Positions 33,257 to 38,696 of a stretch of DNA of 48,095 nucleotides are shown here, one piece after another. Each line of letters begins with the position of its first letter. Position 1 is the stretch's first letter. The notes under the pieces are model-generated. The model made no database searches, was not told where the DNA came from, and saw only the letters and a program-made list of their open reading frames with translations. The DNA comes from a virus: the IMG/VR virus record IMGVR_UViG_3300023236_000013, positions 1-48,095 of that record, one strand, 5' to 3'. The translations under genes and the position numbers were made by a program.

Positions 33257-33806
33257 TAAACAGTATATATTAGATAATAAGGAAAAGATTTCTGAACAGA
33301 AAAAACAATATTACTTAGCTAATAAAGAAAAGATTTCTAAAGAAAGAAAACAGTATCATTTAGATAATAGAGAAAGTCGGATACTATATAATAGACAGTA
33401 TAGATTAGATAATAGAGAACAGATTTCTGAATATAAAAAAGAATATGAATTAGCTAATAGGGAAAAAATATATAGTTATAAAAAACAAAAAAGAGATACT
33501 GATCCACTTTTTAGGTTAACCCATTTACTTCGTAATAGGCTCCGAGAAGCTTTAAAAGGTAATAGTAAATCAGCTTCTACTATGAAATTATTAGGGTGTA
33601 GTATTGAATTTCTAAAACAACACTTAGAGAAACAATTTAAACCTGGAATGAGTTGGGAAAATCGAAGTTCATTTCATGTAGATCACATTAGACCTTGTGC
33701 GAGTTTTGATTTAATTAAGCCTGAAGAACAAAGAAAATGTTTTAATTATACTAATCTTCAACCTTTATTTCCTATAGATAATATGAGAAAAGGTGCTAGA
33801 TATTAA
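33153..33806 (+). CDS. HNH homing endonuclease body
   Basis: Residues 25-110 are six consecutive 15-residue units such as NREQISEYKKEYELA, a charged helical DNA-binding arm. Then comes FKPGMSWENRSSFHVDHIRP, the first His pair of the HNH fold, and FNYTNLQPLFPIDNMRKG, the second (N-x-x-L-Q-P-L and D-N). The first 30 residues from the ATG at 33153 look like out-of-frame translation of the N-terminal repeats, so the native start is probably 33125 via a +1 shift or a mutation. Its stop overlaps the convergent TerS gene by 4 nt. Confidence 0.8.
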   Translation: MILLEDTIKEIKKSLGVKEESAIVLSKKEKLRLYNKQYILDNKEKISEQKKQYYLANKEKISKERKQYHLDNRESRILYNRQYRLDNREQISEYKKEYELANREKIYSYKKQKRDTDPLFRLTHLLRNRLREALKGNSKSASTMKLLGCSIEFLKQHLEKQFKPGMSWENRSSFHVDHIRPCASFDLIKPEEQRKCFNYTNLQPLFPIDNMRKGARY

Positions 33807-34330
33807 TTTAATAATTCTTTTGCTTTTTTAGATGGTTTTATCGTCTCAACCTCTTCAACCTCGGCCTCGACAGTCTTCATATTCAGCATCGGAGCGTAGT
33901 CTTCTAAAATCTTTTTCATTTTTAATTCTATTTCTTCTTCTGATAAATCTTCTAATTTCCCATGTTTTATTATTTTTCTGTCTATGTATAATCCTGCTGC
34001 CTTGCCTCGAGATACTTCAGCGTTCACAGCAGAAGAGAAACTGCCTTTCTTTAAAGCGGCCGTCTTAATTCTATCTAGTTCAGCTAAATGTTTATCGTAA
34101 GTAATTTCATGCTTTTTTATTCGCTCTTGCTTAAGTGAATCTACATATTGAACTACTAATGGAGATAGTCTAGGATTTAATAATTCTGATCCTTCTACTT
34201 TACACCTTTTGTGACTGTATCCAGCTAGCTTAGCTGCTTCTGATTGAGATACAGGACCTTCCTCGTCACCGAATACTATAAACTCGGCAAACCTCTTTTG
34301 CATTTCAGTTAATCTTTTAGGAACTCCCAT
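33803..34330 (-). CDS. terS: Terminase small subunit (TerS)-like
   Basis: A 175-aa protein. RLTEMQKRFAEFIVFGDEEG, then SEAAKLAGYSHKRCKVEGSE, then LLNPRLSPLVVQYVDSL match the Nu1/Terminase_2 small-subunit layout: an HTH domain with L-T-x-x-Q-x-x-F, A-A-x-x-A-G-Y and L-L-x-N-P-x-hh. The C-terminal helical part provides oligomerisation, and the last 40 residues are acidic then basic. It lies on the opposite strand from TerL (39526) and over 5 kb away. Transcribed from its own, near-leaderless promoter. Confidence 0.75.
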   Translation of the reverse strand: MGVPKRLTEMQKRFAEFIVFGDEEGPVSQSEAAKLAGYSHKRCKVEGSELLNPRLSPLVVQYVDSLKQERIKKHEITYDKHLAELDRIKTAALKKGSFSSAVNAEVSRGKAAGLYIDRKIIKHGKLEDLSEEEIELKMKKILEDYAPMLNMKTVEAEVEEVETIKPSKKAKELLN

Positions 34331-34331
34331 G

Positions 34332-34360
34332 TTGACATTTTAAGGTAACTGTCATATAAA
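34332..34360 (+). promoter_or_regulatory. Near-leaderless promoter of gene at 34367, overlapping terS promoter
   Basis: TTGACA (34332-34337), 17 nt, TATAAA (34355-34360), six nt before the ATG at 34367. It occupies the same 36 bp as the terS promoter, face to face. Confidence 0.7.
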
Positions 34361-34365
34361 GTCAA
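34337..34365 (-). promoter_or_regulatory. Near-leaderless promoter of terS, overlapping its divergent twin
   Basis: Minus strand TTGACT (34365-34360), 17 nt, TAAAAT (34342-34337), then GTCAAC and the ATG at 34330. Transcription should start at or next to the ATG. Its -35 lies on the -10/start of the plus-strand promoter. Confidence 0.65.
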
Positions 34366-34366
34366 T

Positions 34367-34687
34367 ATGAAAGATAATTTTAGACCAAGCGCTGCACAAC
34401 CTAACCCACCTAAAAAACATATAGAAATTATGAATGAAACTGTAGAAGATAGAGGAACTTTAGATTTAACTTTTCTGATTGAAGAGCATCAAAAACAAAT
34501 CTGGGCATATAAACAAAAAGAAGCTGAATGGATTAAAACTGATAATATACTTTCAGGTTCTAAAAAAATTATAGAAGAGTTAAGCACTAAGATAGTAGGT
34601 TTAGCTAGATATATTCAAGAGCTGGAGTATGATAATAATACTTATAAAAAAGAAATAGAAAAACTTCTTGCAGAAACTAAAAAATGA
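34367..34687 (+). CDS. Small phage protein, near-leaderless, unknown function
   Basis: A 106-aa protein beginning MKDNFRPSAAQPNPPKKHIE, then helical with coiled-coil periodicity (IIEELSTKIVGLARYIQELE). It shares the ATGAAAGA start and promoter spacing with the genes at 19094 and 28170. Overlaps the following gene by 4 nt. Function unknown. Confidence 0.6.
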   Translation: MKDNFRPSAAQPNPPKKHIEIMNETVEDRGTLDLTFLIEEHQKQIWAYKQKEAEWIKTDNILSGSKKIIEELSTKIVGLARYIQELEYDNNTYKKEIEKLLAETKK

Positions 34688-34947
34688 GAGTAAGAGACTT
34701 ACAAGAATTCTTATCTAAATTTACCGAGAATAAAAAAGACGGAACTCGTCAAGGTAATGCTATGAGTGATGCTGTCATCATGGTAGAGATCAATGGATTC
34801 TTAGAAGAAATTAAAAAAATGGAAGTCCACGAAAACAATCAAACAATAATTGGGTTAAGTAAAAACCACCAATCTCATCGTCTAGTTTTGAAAACAAAGA
34901 CCGATAGAAAGATAATTATTCCAGATAAATTACGTGATGCACTCTAG
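34684..34947 (+). CDS. Small phage protein, 87 aa, unknown function
   Basis: MRVRDLQEFLSKFTENKKDG followed by AVIMVEINGFLEEIKKMEV and a basic/strand C-terminus (SHRLVLKTKTDRKIIIP). ATGA-coupled to the preceding gene. The VRDLxEFLxxF start occurs in uncharacterised phage proteins. Unknown function. Confidence 0.55.
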   Translation: MRVRDLQEFLSKFTENKKDGTRQGNAMSDAVIMVEINGFLEEIKKMEVHENNQTIIGLSKNHQSHRLVLKTKTDRKIIIPDKLRDAL

Positions 34948-34979
34948 TATTTGCATGACATGGTTACTTTAAAAAACAT

Positions 34980-35357
34980 ATGGGCCCAGAGGCTAAATTA
35001 TACCAAAAACTTAAAAAGAATTTTAAAGAATTTTCTCTCATTAGACTTGAGAATCTTAGCTTACTTGGTACTCCTGATCTATTGGTCTACAATAATAATA
35101 GCCACTTCTTCACTATCGAATTAAAAGTAACAAAGGGTAAAAAAATACGTTTTTCTCCCCATCAAATTGCCTTCCATTTAAGACATCCTAACAATACATT
35201 TATCCTTATAGAGGCCCGCGGTCCGTGGTCCTCTAATACTTATTACATGTACCGTGGTTCACGGATCAGGGAGCTTGCTGCTTGTGGCTTGAAGCTTGAA
35301 GCTTGCAGCGAAGGGCTTGATGCTTGTCGCTTAATGCTCTCAGAGCTTGGCGCTTGA
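34980..35357 (+). CDS. PD-(D/E)XK (VRR-NUC-like) nuclease with repeat-derived C-terminus
   Basis: A 125-aa protein. LGTPDLLVYNNNSHFFTIEL and KVTKGKKIRFSPHQIAFHL have the G-x-x-D ... E-x-K and S-x-x-Q layout of VRR-NUC/Holliday-resolvase-like nucleases. From about residue 75, bases 35213-35230 and 35251-35274 are GGACC-type repeats (translating to ARGPWSS and RGSRIREL), and 35272-35357 are GCTTG-type repeats (LAACGLKLEACSEGLDACRL). So the C-terminal third is mainly repeat DNA read in frame, beyond the catalytic core. Confidence 0.7.
   Translation: MGPEAKLYQKLKKNFKEFSLIRLENLSLLGTPDLLVYNNNSHFFTIELKVTKGKKIRFSPHQIAFHLRHPNNTFILIEARGPWSSNTYYMYRGSRIRELAACGLKLEACSEGLDACRLMLSELGA
35272..35357. repeat. 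GCTTG-type repeat array inside the VRR-NUC C-terminus
   Basis: At least six GCTTG units (GCTTGCTGCTTGTGGCTTGA, GAAGCTTGCAGC, GGGCTTGATGCTTGTCGC) separated by a few bases. Other copies lie at 35636-35660, 36424-36490, 36830-36852 and 37314-37350. Same short words recur in both coding and noncoding DNA. Confidence 0.6.
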
Positions 35358-35627
35358 GGTTCGGGTCTTTCTTTTCTGTATATACTTTAATAATTTTTGA
35401 GCTTTAGAAAATTGCTCTATTCTAAAAAACATTTGTTCCCAACCTAAGCGCTTGCGGCTTTTGCAAAAGCTATTCCTGGCGCTTGCAGCTTGAGCCCTCC
35501 GCTCGAGACCCTTGTATATCTTTCCCAAAGGATTATACAGATCCCATAAAGGAACTGCCACTGAATTAATATCTAACCAGCGGGTAAATTTTTTCATTGC
35601 ATTTATTTTTAATAATCTAGTGTTCAT
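35340..35627 (-). CDS. Small basic protein containing repeat-derived segment, unknown function
   Basis: A 95-aa, strongly basic protein. The N-terminal half (MKKFTRWLDINSVAVPLWDL, LYNPLGKIYKGLERR) looks like normal coding sequence. The middle (RAQAASARNSFCKSRKRLG) translates GCTTGC-type repeat DNA. No clear ribosome site before the ATG at 35627; an internal ATG (35594) is an alternative. Its 3' end overlaps the VRR-NUC gene by 18 nt on the opposite strand. Confidence 0.45.
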   Translation of the reverse strand: MNTRLLKINAMKKFTRWLDINSVAVPLWDLYNPLGKIYKGLERRAQAASARNSFCKSRKRLGWEQMFFRIEQFSKAQKLLKYIQKRKTRTSSAKL

Positions 35628-35629
35628 TT

Positions 35630-35690
35630 TTTAGGAGCTTGAGGCTTGGAGCTTGAGGCTTTGGTCCCCGGTCCACGGGCCCTGAATATA
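35630..35690. repeat. Mixed GCTTG- and GGTCC-type repeats
   Basis: GAGCTTGAGGCTTGGAGCTT (from 35635) runs into GGTCCCCGGTCCACGGGCCC (ending near 35682), so the two dispersed families abut here. Noncoding, between the basic protein gene and the terminator. Confidence 0.6.
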
Positions 35691-35738
35691 GGAGCTCGAG
35701 ATTTCCTCGGTCTAGGTTCTGTATTCTCTGGATTATGA

Positions 35739-35765
35739 CGCTGGCACCAGCCAGCGCCGTTTTTA
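35739..35765 (+). terminator. Rho-independent terminator of the plus-strand genes
   Basis: CGCTGGC (35739-35745), loop ACCA, GCCAGCG (35750-35756), then CC and GTTTTT. A perfect 7-bp GC-rich stem followed by a T-run, oriented to stop rightward transcription from the 34367-35357 genes before it meets the leftward GP88 gene. Confidence 0.75.
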
Positions 35766-35775
35766 AAAAACCACA

Positions 35776-36375
35776 CTAATGTTTTCCGTATGATACATTT
35801 TGAATATCTTTATTCCAGCAAGCCCGGCACTCTTTACACTTGCCTCCCTGCGTTGGAGCTGGACAAGAAGGTTTTCCATCTGTAACAACCGTCGACGTAT
35901 GACTCCAGGCCGTGGGCGCTGGTCCGTCGACCTTGCTGCCCGATAATCTGATCACCATATTATCTGGTACAACTTCAGGGTCTGGGAGGTAAGGCCGCTC
36001 TTGTGTGGGCATCCAGTGCTTTACGTGAGGCGTTAATCTTGCAACTTCTAAAATATTAGCCATATGCTCGTGGCTCTGTACATCGCCGGCGTCGTGCCAT
36101 CTAAACCATTTTTGATTTTTAACTTTTGCAACCATCGCTTCAACCCATAACGGATTGGTGAGTGAGTTGAGTCTTACATATTGCGCTGCTTTAATAGCCG
36201 GGTATCTTGTATAATTACCCTTTAATGCATAGCAACCGAAACACGGTGAGCTCTCAACCTTCCGAAGTTTAGCGCCCGTTTGGCATTCCCACGCCGGGAG
36301 GCTGTAACTTAAGCCCGGCATTTTTGAAGTTTTTGTAAATGAGCCCGTAATTTTTAAAGCATCTTTTATTAGCAT
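35776..36375 (-). CDS. GP88-family phage protein
   Basis: A 199-aa protein. SLPAWECQTGAKL, then PCFGCYALKGNY, then RWHDAGDVQSHEHM fit the phage gene product 88 family: Cys31, Cys45, Cys48, the CYALKGxY box and W-H-D-x-G-D. The C-terminal tail adds Cys171, 180, 183 and 186 (GGKCKECRACWNKD), so metal or Fe-S binding is likely. The biochemical role of the family is not established. AGGAG precedes its ATG. A repeat-like CCGTCGACC stretch lies within it near 35927. Confidence 0.75.
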   Translation of the reverse strand: MLIKDALKITGSFTKTSKMPGLSYSLPAWECQTGAKLRKVESSPCFGCYALKGNYTRYPAIKAAQYVRLNSLTNPLWVEAMVAKVKNQKWFRWHDAGDVQSHEHMANILEVARLTPHVKHWMPTQERPYLPDPEVVPDNMVIRLSGSKVDGPAPTAWSHTSTVVTDGKPSCPAPTQGGKCKECRACWNKDIQNVSYGKH

Positions 36376-36397
36376 TTATTTCTCCTGTATAATTAAT

Positions 36398-36490
36398 AGT
36401 ACTATTTAATTGTGTCCGAATTAAGGCTTGCCGCTTGATGCTTGACGCTTGAAGCTCGGGCCCTGGTTCCTGGCCCGTGGAGCTTGAAGC
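36398..36490. repeat. Leader repeat cassette (copy 1) with GCTTG repeats
   Basis: The sequence ATTTAATTGTGT...ATTAAGGCTTGCCGCTTGA (36402-36441), followed by GCTTGACGCTTGAAGCTCGG, also occurs at 36801-36850. On the minus strand this unit lies upstream of an ATACAGGAGAAATAA leader. 36451-36475 adds a GGCCCTGGTTCCTGGCCCG copy of the GGTCC family. Confidence 0.6.
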
Positions 36491-36590
36491 TTTTGAAAAA
36501 GCGCTCGCAGCTGGCAAGATAGGATCGCGGCAGGTATCTATGATCTTGTAGAAAGTAGTGAGTTAAATCTCTATGTTTAATTCTTTTCAT
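36402..36590 (-). CDS. Small basic protein with repeat-derived C-terminus
   Basis: A 62-aa protein; ATG overlaps the upstream gene's stop (TAATG on the minus strand). MKRIKHRDLTHYFLQDHRYL looks native, while the C-terminal part (LHGPGTRARASSVKHQAASL) is translated from GGCCC- and GCTTG-type repeats. The gene may have been extended by repeat DNA. Unknown function. Confidence 0.5.
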   Translation of the reverse strand: MKRIKHRDLTHYFLQDHRYLPRSYLASCERFFKSFKLHGPGTRARASSVKHQAASLNSDTIK

Positions 36591-36775
36591 TAGTTTAAAT
36601 CCTCCTTCCTGGATCCAGCGGTTACAACTCTTAGAGAATAAGATCTAAATAGATTCTCGTCCCATTTTTTAACATCTGGAATTTTTTCCTCCATTTTTCC
36701 TCTGATCAGTTTCCAGTCTTCATCGCTCATTGTTTTTACAAATTGCGTATATTGTTCTTTGGTATATTTACCCAT
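36590..36775 (-). CDS. Small phage protein, 61 aa, unknown function
   Basis: MGKYTKEQYTQFVKTMSDED followed by WKLIRGKMEEKIPDVKKW. AGGAG precedes the ATG within the ATACAGGAGAA leader shared with other genes of this region. Coupled by TAATG to the following gene. Acidic-basic helical protein, unknown function. Confidence 0.6.
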   Translation of the reverse strand: MGKYTKEQYTQFVKTMSDEDWKLIRGKMEEKIPDVKKWDENLFRSYSLRVVTAGSRKEDLN

Positions 36776-36796
36776 TTTATTCTCCTGTATGTTTAA

Positions 36797-36853
36797 TAAA
36801 GTGTATTATTTAATTGTGTTCATATTAAGGCTTGCCGCTTGAGGCTTGAAGCT
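36797..36853. repeat. Leader repeat cassette (copy 2) with GCTTG repeats
   Basis: ATTTAATTGTGTTCATATTA (36807-36826) leads into AGGCTTGCCGCTTGAGGCTT (36827-36846), matching the unit at 36402-36441. On the minus strand it precedes the gene at 36775 by about 25 nt, so it may carry its promoter or an operator. Confidence 0.6.
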
Positions 36854-37039
36854 TTATTCAATTACCTCCTCAATATCATCTATACTTAAAGCGTCACCAT
36901 TCTCAGTGCGCTCATTATCCCATTTATTCATATCAGTAGCTAAGGCAATTTTTTCCGCTTCCTCCGAACTGCCGGCTTCTACTTCAATTTCATAAGTTGT
37001 GTATTGTGTTTGTCCTGCTGTTATTTTAAATTTTGTCAT
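36854..37039 (-). CDS. Small acidic protein, 61 aa
   Basis: Starts MTKFKITAGQTQYTTYEIEV at the ATG with GAGGAA upstream; an earlier ATG would add 11 residues lying mostly in the upstream gene. Continues EAGSSEEAEKIALATDMNKW and ends acidic (DDIEEVIE). A beta-strand plus acidic helix layout similar to short phage DUF-type proteins. Overlaps the next gene by 14 nt. Confidence 0.6.
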   Translation of the reverse strand: MTKFKITAGQTQYTTYEIEVEAGSSEEAEKIALATDMNKWDNERTENGDALSIDDIEEVIE

Positions 37040-37220
37040 GGTTCCTCGCTGTGTTAAAATCATACCAACCACTGCTCTCTAAATAATCGATTGCTTTTTT
37101 CAAGGCGATCCTAAAATGTTTGGTTCTGTATTCACCCGGACAATCTTCATCCGCATGACACGCCAACCAGGCCATCATATCGCAAATTTGATTTTCTTTT
37201 TCAGTAAACTTTTTTGTCAT
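37026..37220 (-). CDS. Small phage protein, 64 aa
   Basis: MTKKFTEKENQICDMMAWLA, then CHADEDCPGEYRTKHFRIAL, then KKAIDYLESSGWYDF. AAAGGAGAA precedes the ATG, and a near-consensus promoter lies 29 nt upstream. First gene of the leftward module. Unknown function. Confidence 0.65.
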   Translation of the reverse strand: MTKKFTEKENQICDMMAWLACHADEDCPGEYRTKHFRIALKKAIDYLESSGWYDFNTARNHDKI

Positions 37221-37248
37221 TTATTTCTCCTTTATTGATTAAGTACTT

Positions 37249-37277
37249 ATCCTATATTATCCATGAACCATTGTCAA
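37249..37277 (-). promoter_or_regulatory. Leftward promoter, TTGACA-17-TAGGAT
   Basis: Minus strand TTGACA (37277-37272), 17 nt, TAGGAT (37254-37249). The -10 TAGGAT is the same as in the rightward promoters at 38144 and 38637. It serves the gene at 37220. Confidence 0.7.
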
Positions 37278-37297
37278 ATCTTTTTTTAATTTATATA

Positions 37298-37310
37298 CAA
37301 CTACAGGTTG
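37298..37310. promoter_or_regulatory. CAACTACAGGTTG palindrome-like site (copy 1)
   Basis: One of three CAAC(C/T)(T/A)CAGGTTG-type sites (others 37376-37388 and 38104-38116). This one lies 20 nt upstream of the leftward promoter -35, where an activator or repressor would bind. Confidence 0.45.
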
Positions 37311-37313
37311 CAG

Positions 37314-37340
37314 CGCTTGGCGCTTGGCGCTTGGCGCTTG
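37314..37340. repeat. Tandem 7-bp repeat CGCTTGG, about 4 units
   Basis: CGCTTGG is repeated three times in tandem (37314-37334) and continues CGCTTGTTGCTTGG. It belongs to the GCTTG family and is followed by a T-rich tract (37349-37375). Confidence 0.7.
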
Positions 37341-37375
37341 TTGCTTGGTGCTTTTTTCTTTTTTTTCTTTTTTTT

Positions 37376-37388
37376 CAACCTCAGGTTG
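37376..37388. promoter_or_regulatory. CAACCTCAGGTTG palindrome (copy 2)
   Basis: A perfect 13-nt palindrome (CAACCT-C-AGGTTG), second of the three sites. It abuts a GGGCCC hairpin. Confidence 0.5.
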
Positions 37389-37390
37389 TA

Positions 37391-37408
37391 TGGGCCCTTG
37401 CGGGCCCA
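37391..37408. other. GC-rich hairpin downstream of gene at 37414
   Basis: TGGGCCC (37391-37397), TTGC, GGGCCCA (37402-37408), a perfect 7-bp stem six nt beyond the stop of the leftward gene. There is no T-run in the leftward direction, so termination is uncertain. Confidence 0.5.
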
Positions 37409-37413
37409 ACATT

Positions 37414-37725
37414 CTATATTTTAACAGCTATGTAAGCTGTTTCATTCAAGACATCTTTTTCTTTTTTGTCCCAATATCTTTTTAGTCTTTTTTGTACTAG
37501 TCTTATTTTTGATTTAAATAAGATCTTGTTGTCTGTTGCTTTAGTTGGTAAAGGGTCCAAGTTCCAATCACAGCATGTATTCATGACATGGTCCCTTAAT
37601 TTTTTTATTTTATCTCCGCCTAGTATAACGGACGCGTGGGCAATATTACCTGTGAAATAAGTATACTTATCTCCCAGCTGTGCTGTGCTTAACCATGTAT
37701 CAAATTGTTCTATTTCTTCTGTCAT
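37414..37725 (-). CDS. Phage protein, 103 aa, unknown function
   Basis: MTEEIEQFDTWLSTAQLGDK, then YTYFTGNIAHASVILGG and a basic C-terminal part (IRLVQKRLKRYWDKKEKD). CAAGGA precedes the ATG. Basic tail and Trp/Tyr content could fit a DNA-interacting protein. It borders the structured intergenic region. The block TGNIAxA recalls short phage proteins but I cannot name it. Confidence 0.6.
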   Translation of the reverse strand: MTEEIEQFDTWLSTAQLGDKYTYFTGNIAHASVILGGDKIKKLRDHVMNTCCDWNLDPLPTKATDNKILFKSKIRLVQKRLKRYWDKKEKDVLNETAYIAVKI

Positions 37726-37741
37726 ATTTTCCTTGGGTTAT

Positions 37742-37988
37742 GCTGGGACCATTGCTGGCCCCAGCGGGCTCTACTAATGAATGACCGTTTCCGATCCCAG
37801 ATCCATTAAAGGCCCATGAATAAATTCCTGGTACTTACATAATGGATCAGGGATCAGTAGCAGGAGAGGTATAAAGAAACCTGCTATTGAGTCCTACTTG
37901 CTTTTGCTGGTGCAAGTCCCATTAAGATTTATAGTTTTAAGAGCCGATAAATCTTTAAATGTGGGCTATGTCATTTATAACATAGGAC
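37742..37988. ncRNA. Candidate structured RNA/DNA element in divergent intergenic region
   Basis: Several stable stems follow each other with no coding gene: GCTGGG/CCCAGC (37742/37760), a 16-nt stem with one mismatch (37793-37808 with 37840-37855), TAGCAGG/CCTGCTA (37858/37880), and ACTTGC/GCAAGT (37896/37912). AAGATTTAT/ATAAATCTT is 9 bp (37924/37947). CTATGT/ACATAG (37966/37980) is an alternative to an outer pair GTCCTA/TAGGAC (37891/37983). Strand and transcription are unknown. It could be a ncRNA, a leader or an origin structure. The -35 at 38035 lies beyond it. Confidence 0.5.
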
Positions 37989-38034
37989 AATTAATAAACA
38001 AGATATTTATTTTACTTAAATGCAAATAAACTTC

Positions 38035-38063
38035 TTGACAGTGCTAAAATTATTCATTACCAT
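38035..38063 (+). promoter_or_regulatory. Possible rightward promoter
   Basis: TTGACA (38035-38040), 17 nt, TACCAT (38058-38063). It precedes the next promoter by about 80 nt; no gene lies between. Confidence 0.45.
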
Positions 38064-38103
38064 TGGATGGTGGCTGGGGATGGTGGTATATATATAAACA
38101 ATT

Positions 38104-38116
38104 CAACTTCAGGTTG
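38104..38116. promoter_or_regulatory. CAACTTCAGGTTG site (copy 3)
   Basis: Third of the 13-nt sites, 27 nt upstream of the promoter at 38144. Confidence 0.45.
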
Positions 38117-38143
38117 TATTACACATAAGGCAAATTTTAACCC

Positions 38144-38175
38144 TTGACACCTATCCTATTAATGCTAGGATAGGT
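38144..38175 (+). promoter_or_regulatory. Promoter with embedded 10-bp palindrome
   Basis: TTGACA (38144-38149), 16 nt, TAGGAT (38166-38171). ACCTATCCTA (38149-38158) and TAGGATAGGT (38166-38175) are perfect inverted arms, 7 nt apart, covering the spacer and -10. Serves the gene at 38201. Confidence 0.7.
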
Positions 38176-38200
38176 TATTAATTAATACAGGAGAAATAAC

Positions 38201-38380
38201 ATGGGAACACTAGTAGAAAGACTAAAAAAAGAGTTCATTACAAATGGGTGGGAAAAAAAACAGGCCACTGTTAAATCGCATGAGTATTGTGAGAAGTATA
38301 ATATTTGCCGATCGTGTAGTAAAACTATAAAAATAGGGGAGAAAAGTTGGAAACAAGGTTATTGCGTGGGGTGTTGTTAA
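38201..38380 (+). CDS. Small zinc-binding-type protein, 59 aa
   Basis: MGTLVERLKKEFITNGWEKK followed by EYCEKYNICRSCSKTIKIGE and a GYCVGCC end. The Cys pairs (NICRSC, CVGCC) can form a zinc knuckle. The ATACAGGAGAAATAA leader is shared with other genes here. Its stop overlaps the next ATG. Confidence 0.6.
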   Translation: MGTLVERLKKEFITNGWEKKQATVKSHEYCEKYNICRSCSKTIKIGEKSWKQGYCVGCC

Positions 38381-38466
38381 TGACTGAACAATTAATGTAT
38401 GAACTATTTTTTATAGCAATGTTATTTGGATTAATAGGTTTAAGATTATGGAGTGATAAAAAATGA
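38380..38466 (+). CDS. 28-aa membrane peptide
   Basis: TAATG-coupled to the upstream gene: MTEQLMYELFFIAMLFGLIG plus LRLWSDKK, one membrane helix with a positive tail. ATGA-coupled to the next gene. Unknown function. Confidence 0.5.
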   Translation: MTEQLMYELFFIAMLFGLIGLRLWSDKK

Positions 38467-38630
38467 CACAATTAAATGACGAACACTTTGAGGTGCATAC
38501 AAAGAATAGAATGGAAGCAGATAAAAGAAAGAAAGACAAATATATAGAGGATAGACTAAAAGTGTTAGAGAAAGCAATCGAGAGCCATGCTAAAATCTTG
38601 GCTAGATTACAGACGGCCGAAGGGGATTAA
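38463..38630 (+). CDS. Charged helical mini-protein, 55 aa
   Basis: MTQLNDEHFEVHTKNRMEAD followed by a coiled-coil-like stretch (DRLKVLEKAIESHAKILARL). ATGA-coupled start. Ends 6 nt before the next promoter. Unknown function. Confidence 0.55.
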   Translation: MTQLNDEHFEVHTKNRMEADKRKKDKYIEDRLKVLEKAIESHAKILARLQTAEGD

Positions 38631-38636
38631 TAACAG

Positions 38637-38664
38637 TTGACACCTATAATGGATAGTATAGGAT
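38637..38664 (+). promoter_or_regulatory. Promoter TTGACA-16-TAGGAT with a short inverted repeat
   Basis: TTGACA (38637-38642), TAGGAT (38659-38664). CCTATA and TATAGG (about 38644-38662) are inverted arms across the spacer, related to but different from the palindrome at 38149. Confidence 0.65.
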
Positions 38665-38696
38665 AGGGATATATTAACTTATACAGGAGAAATAAT

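Noticed and set aside
37891-37988. tRNA or known self-cleaving ribozyme in the structured region
   Set aside because: GGTGCAAGTCCC superficially resembles a T-arm, but the required 5-bp stem and the remaining cloverleaf are missing. I also found no hammerhead core (CTGATGA with GAAA).
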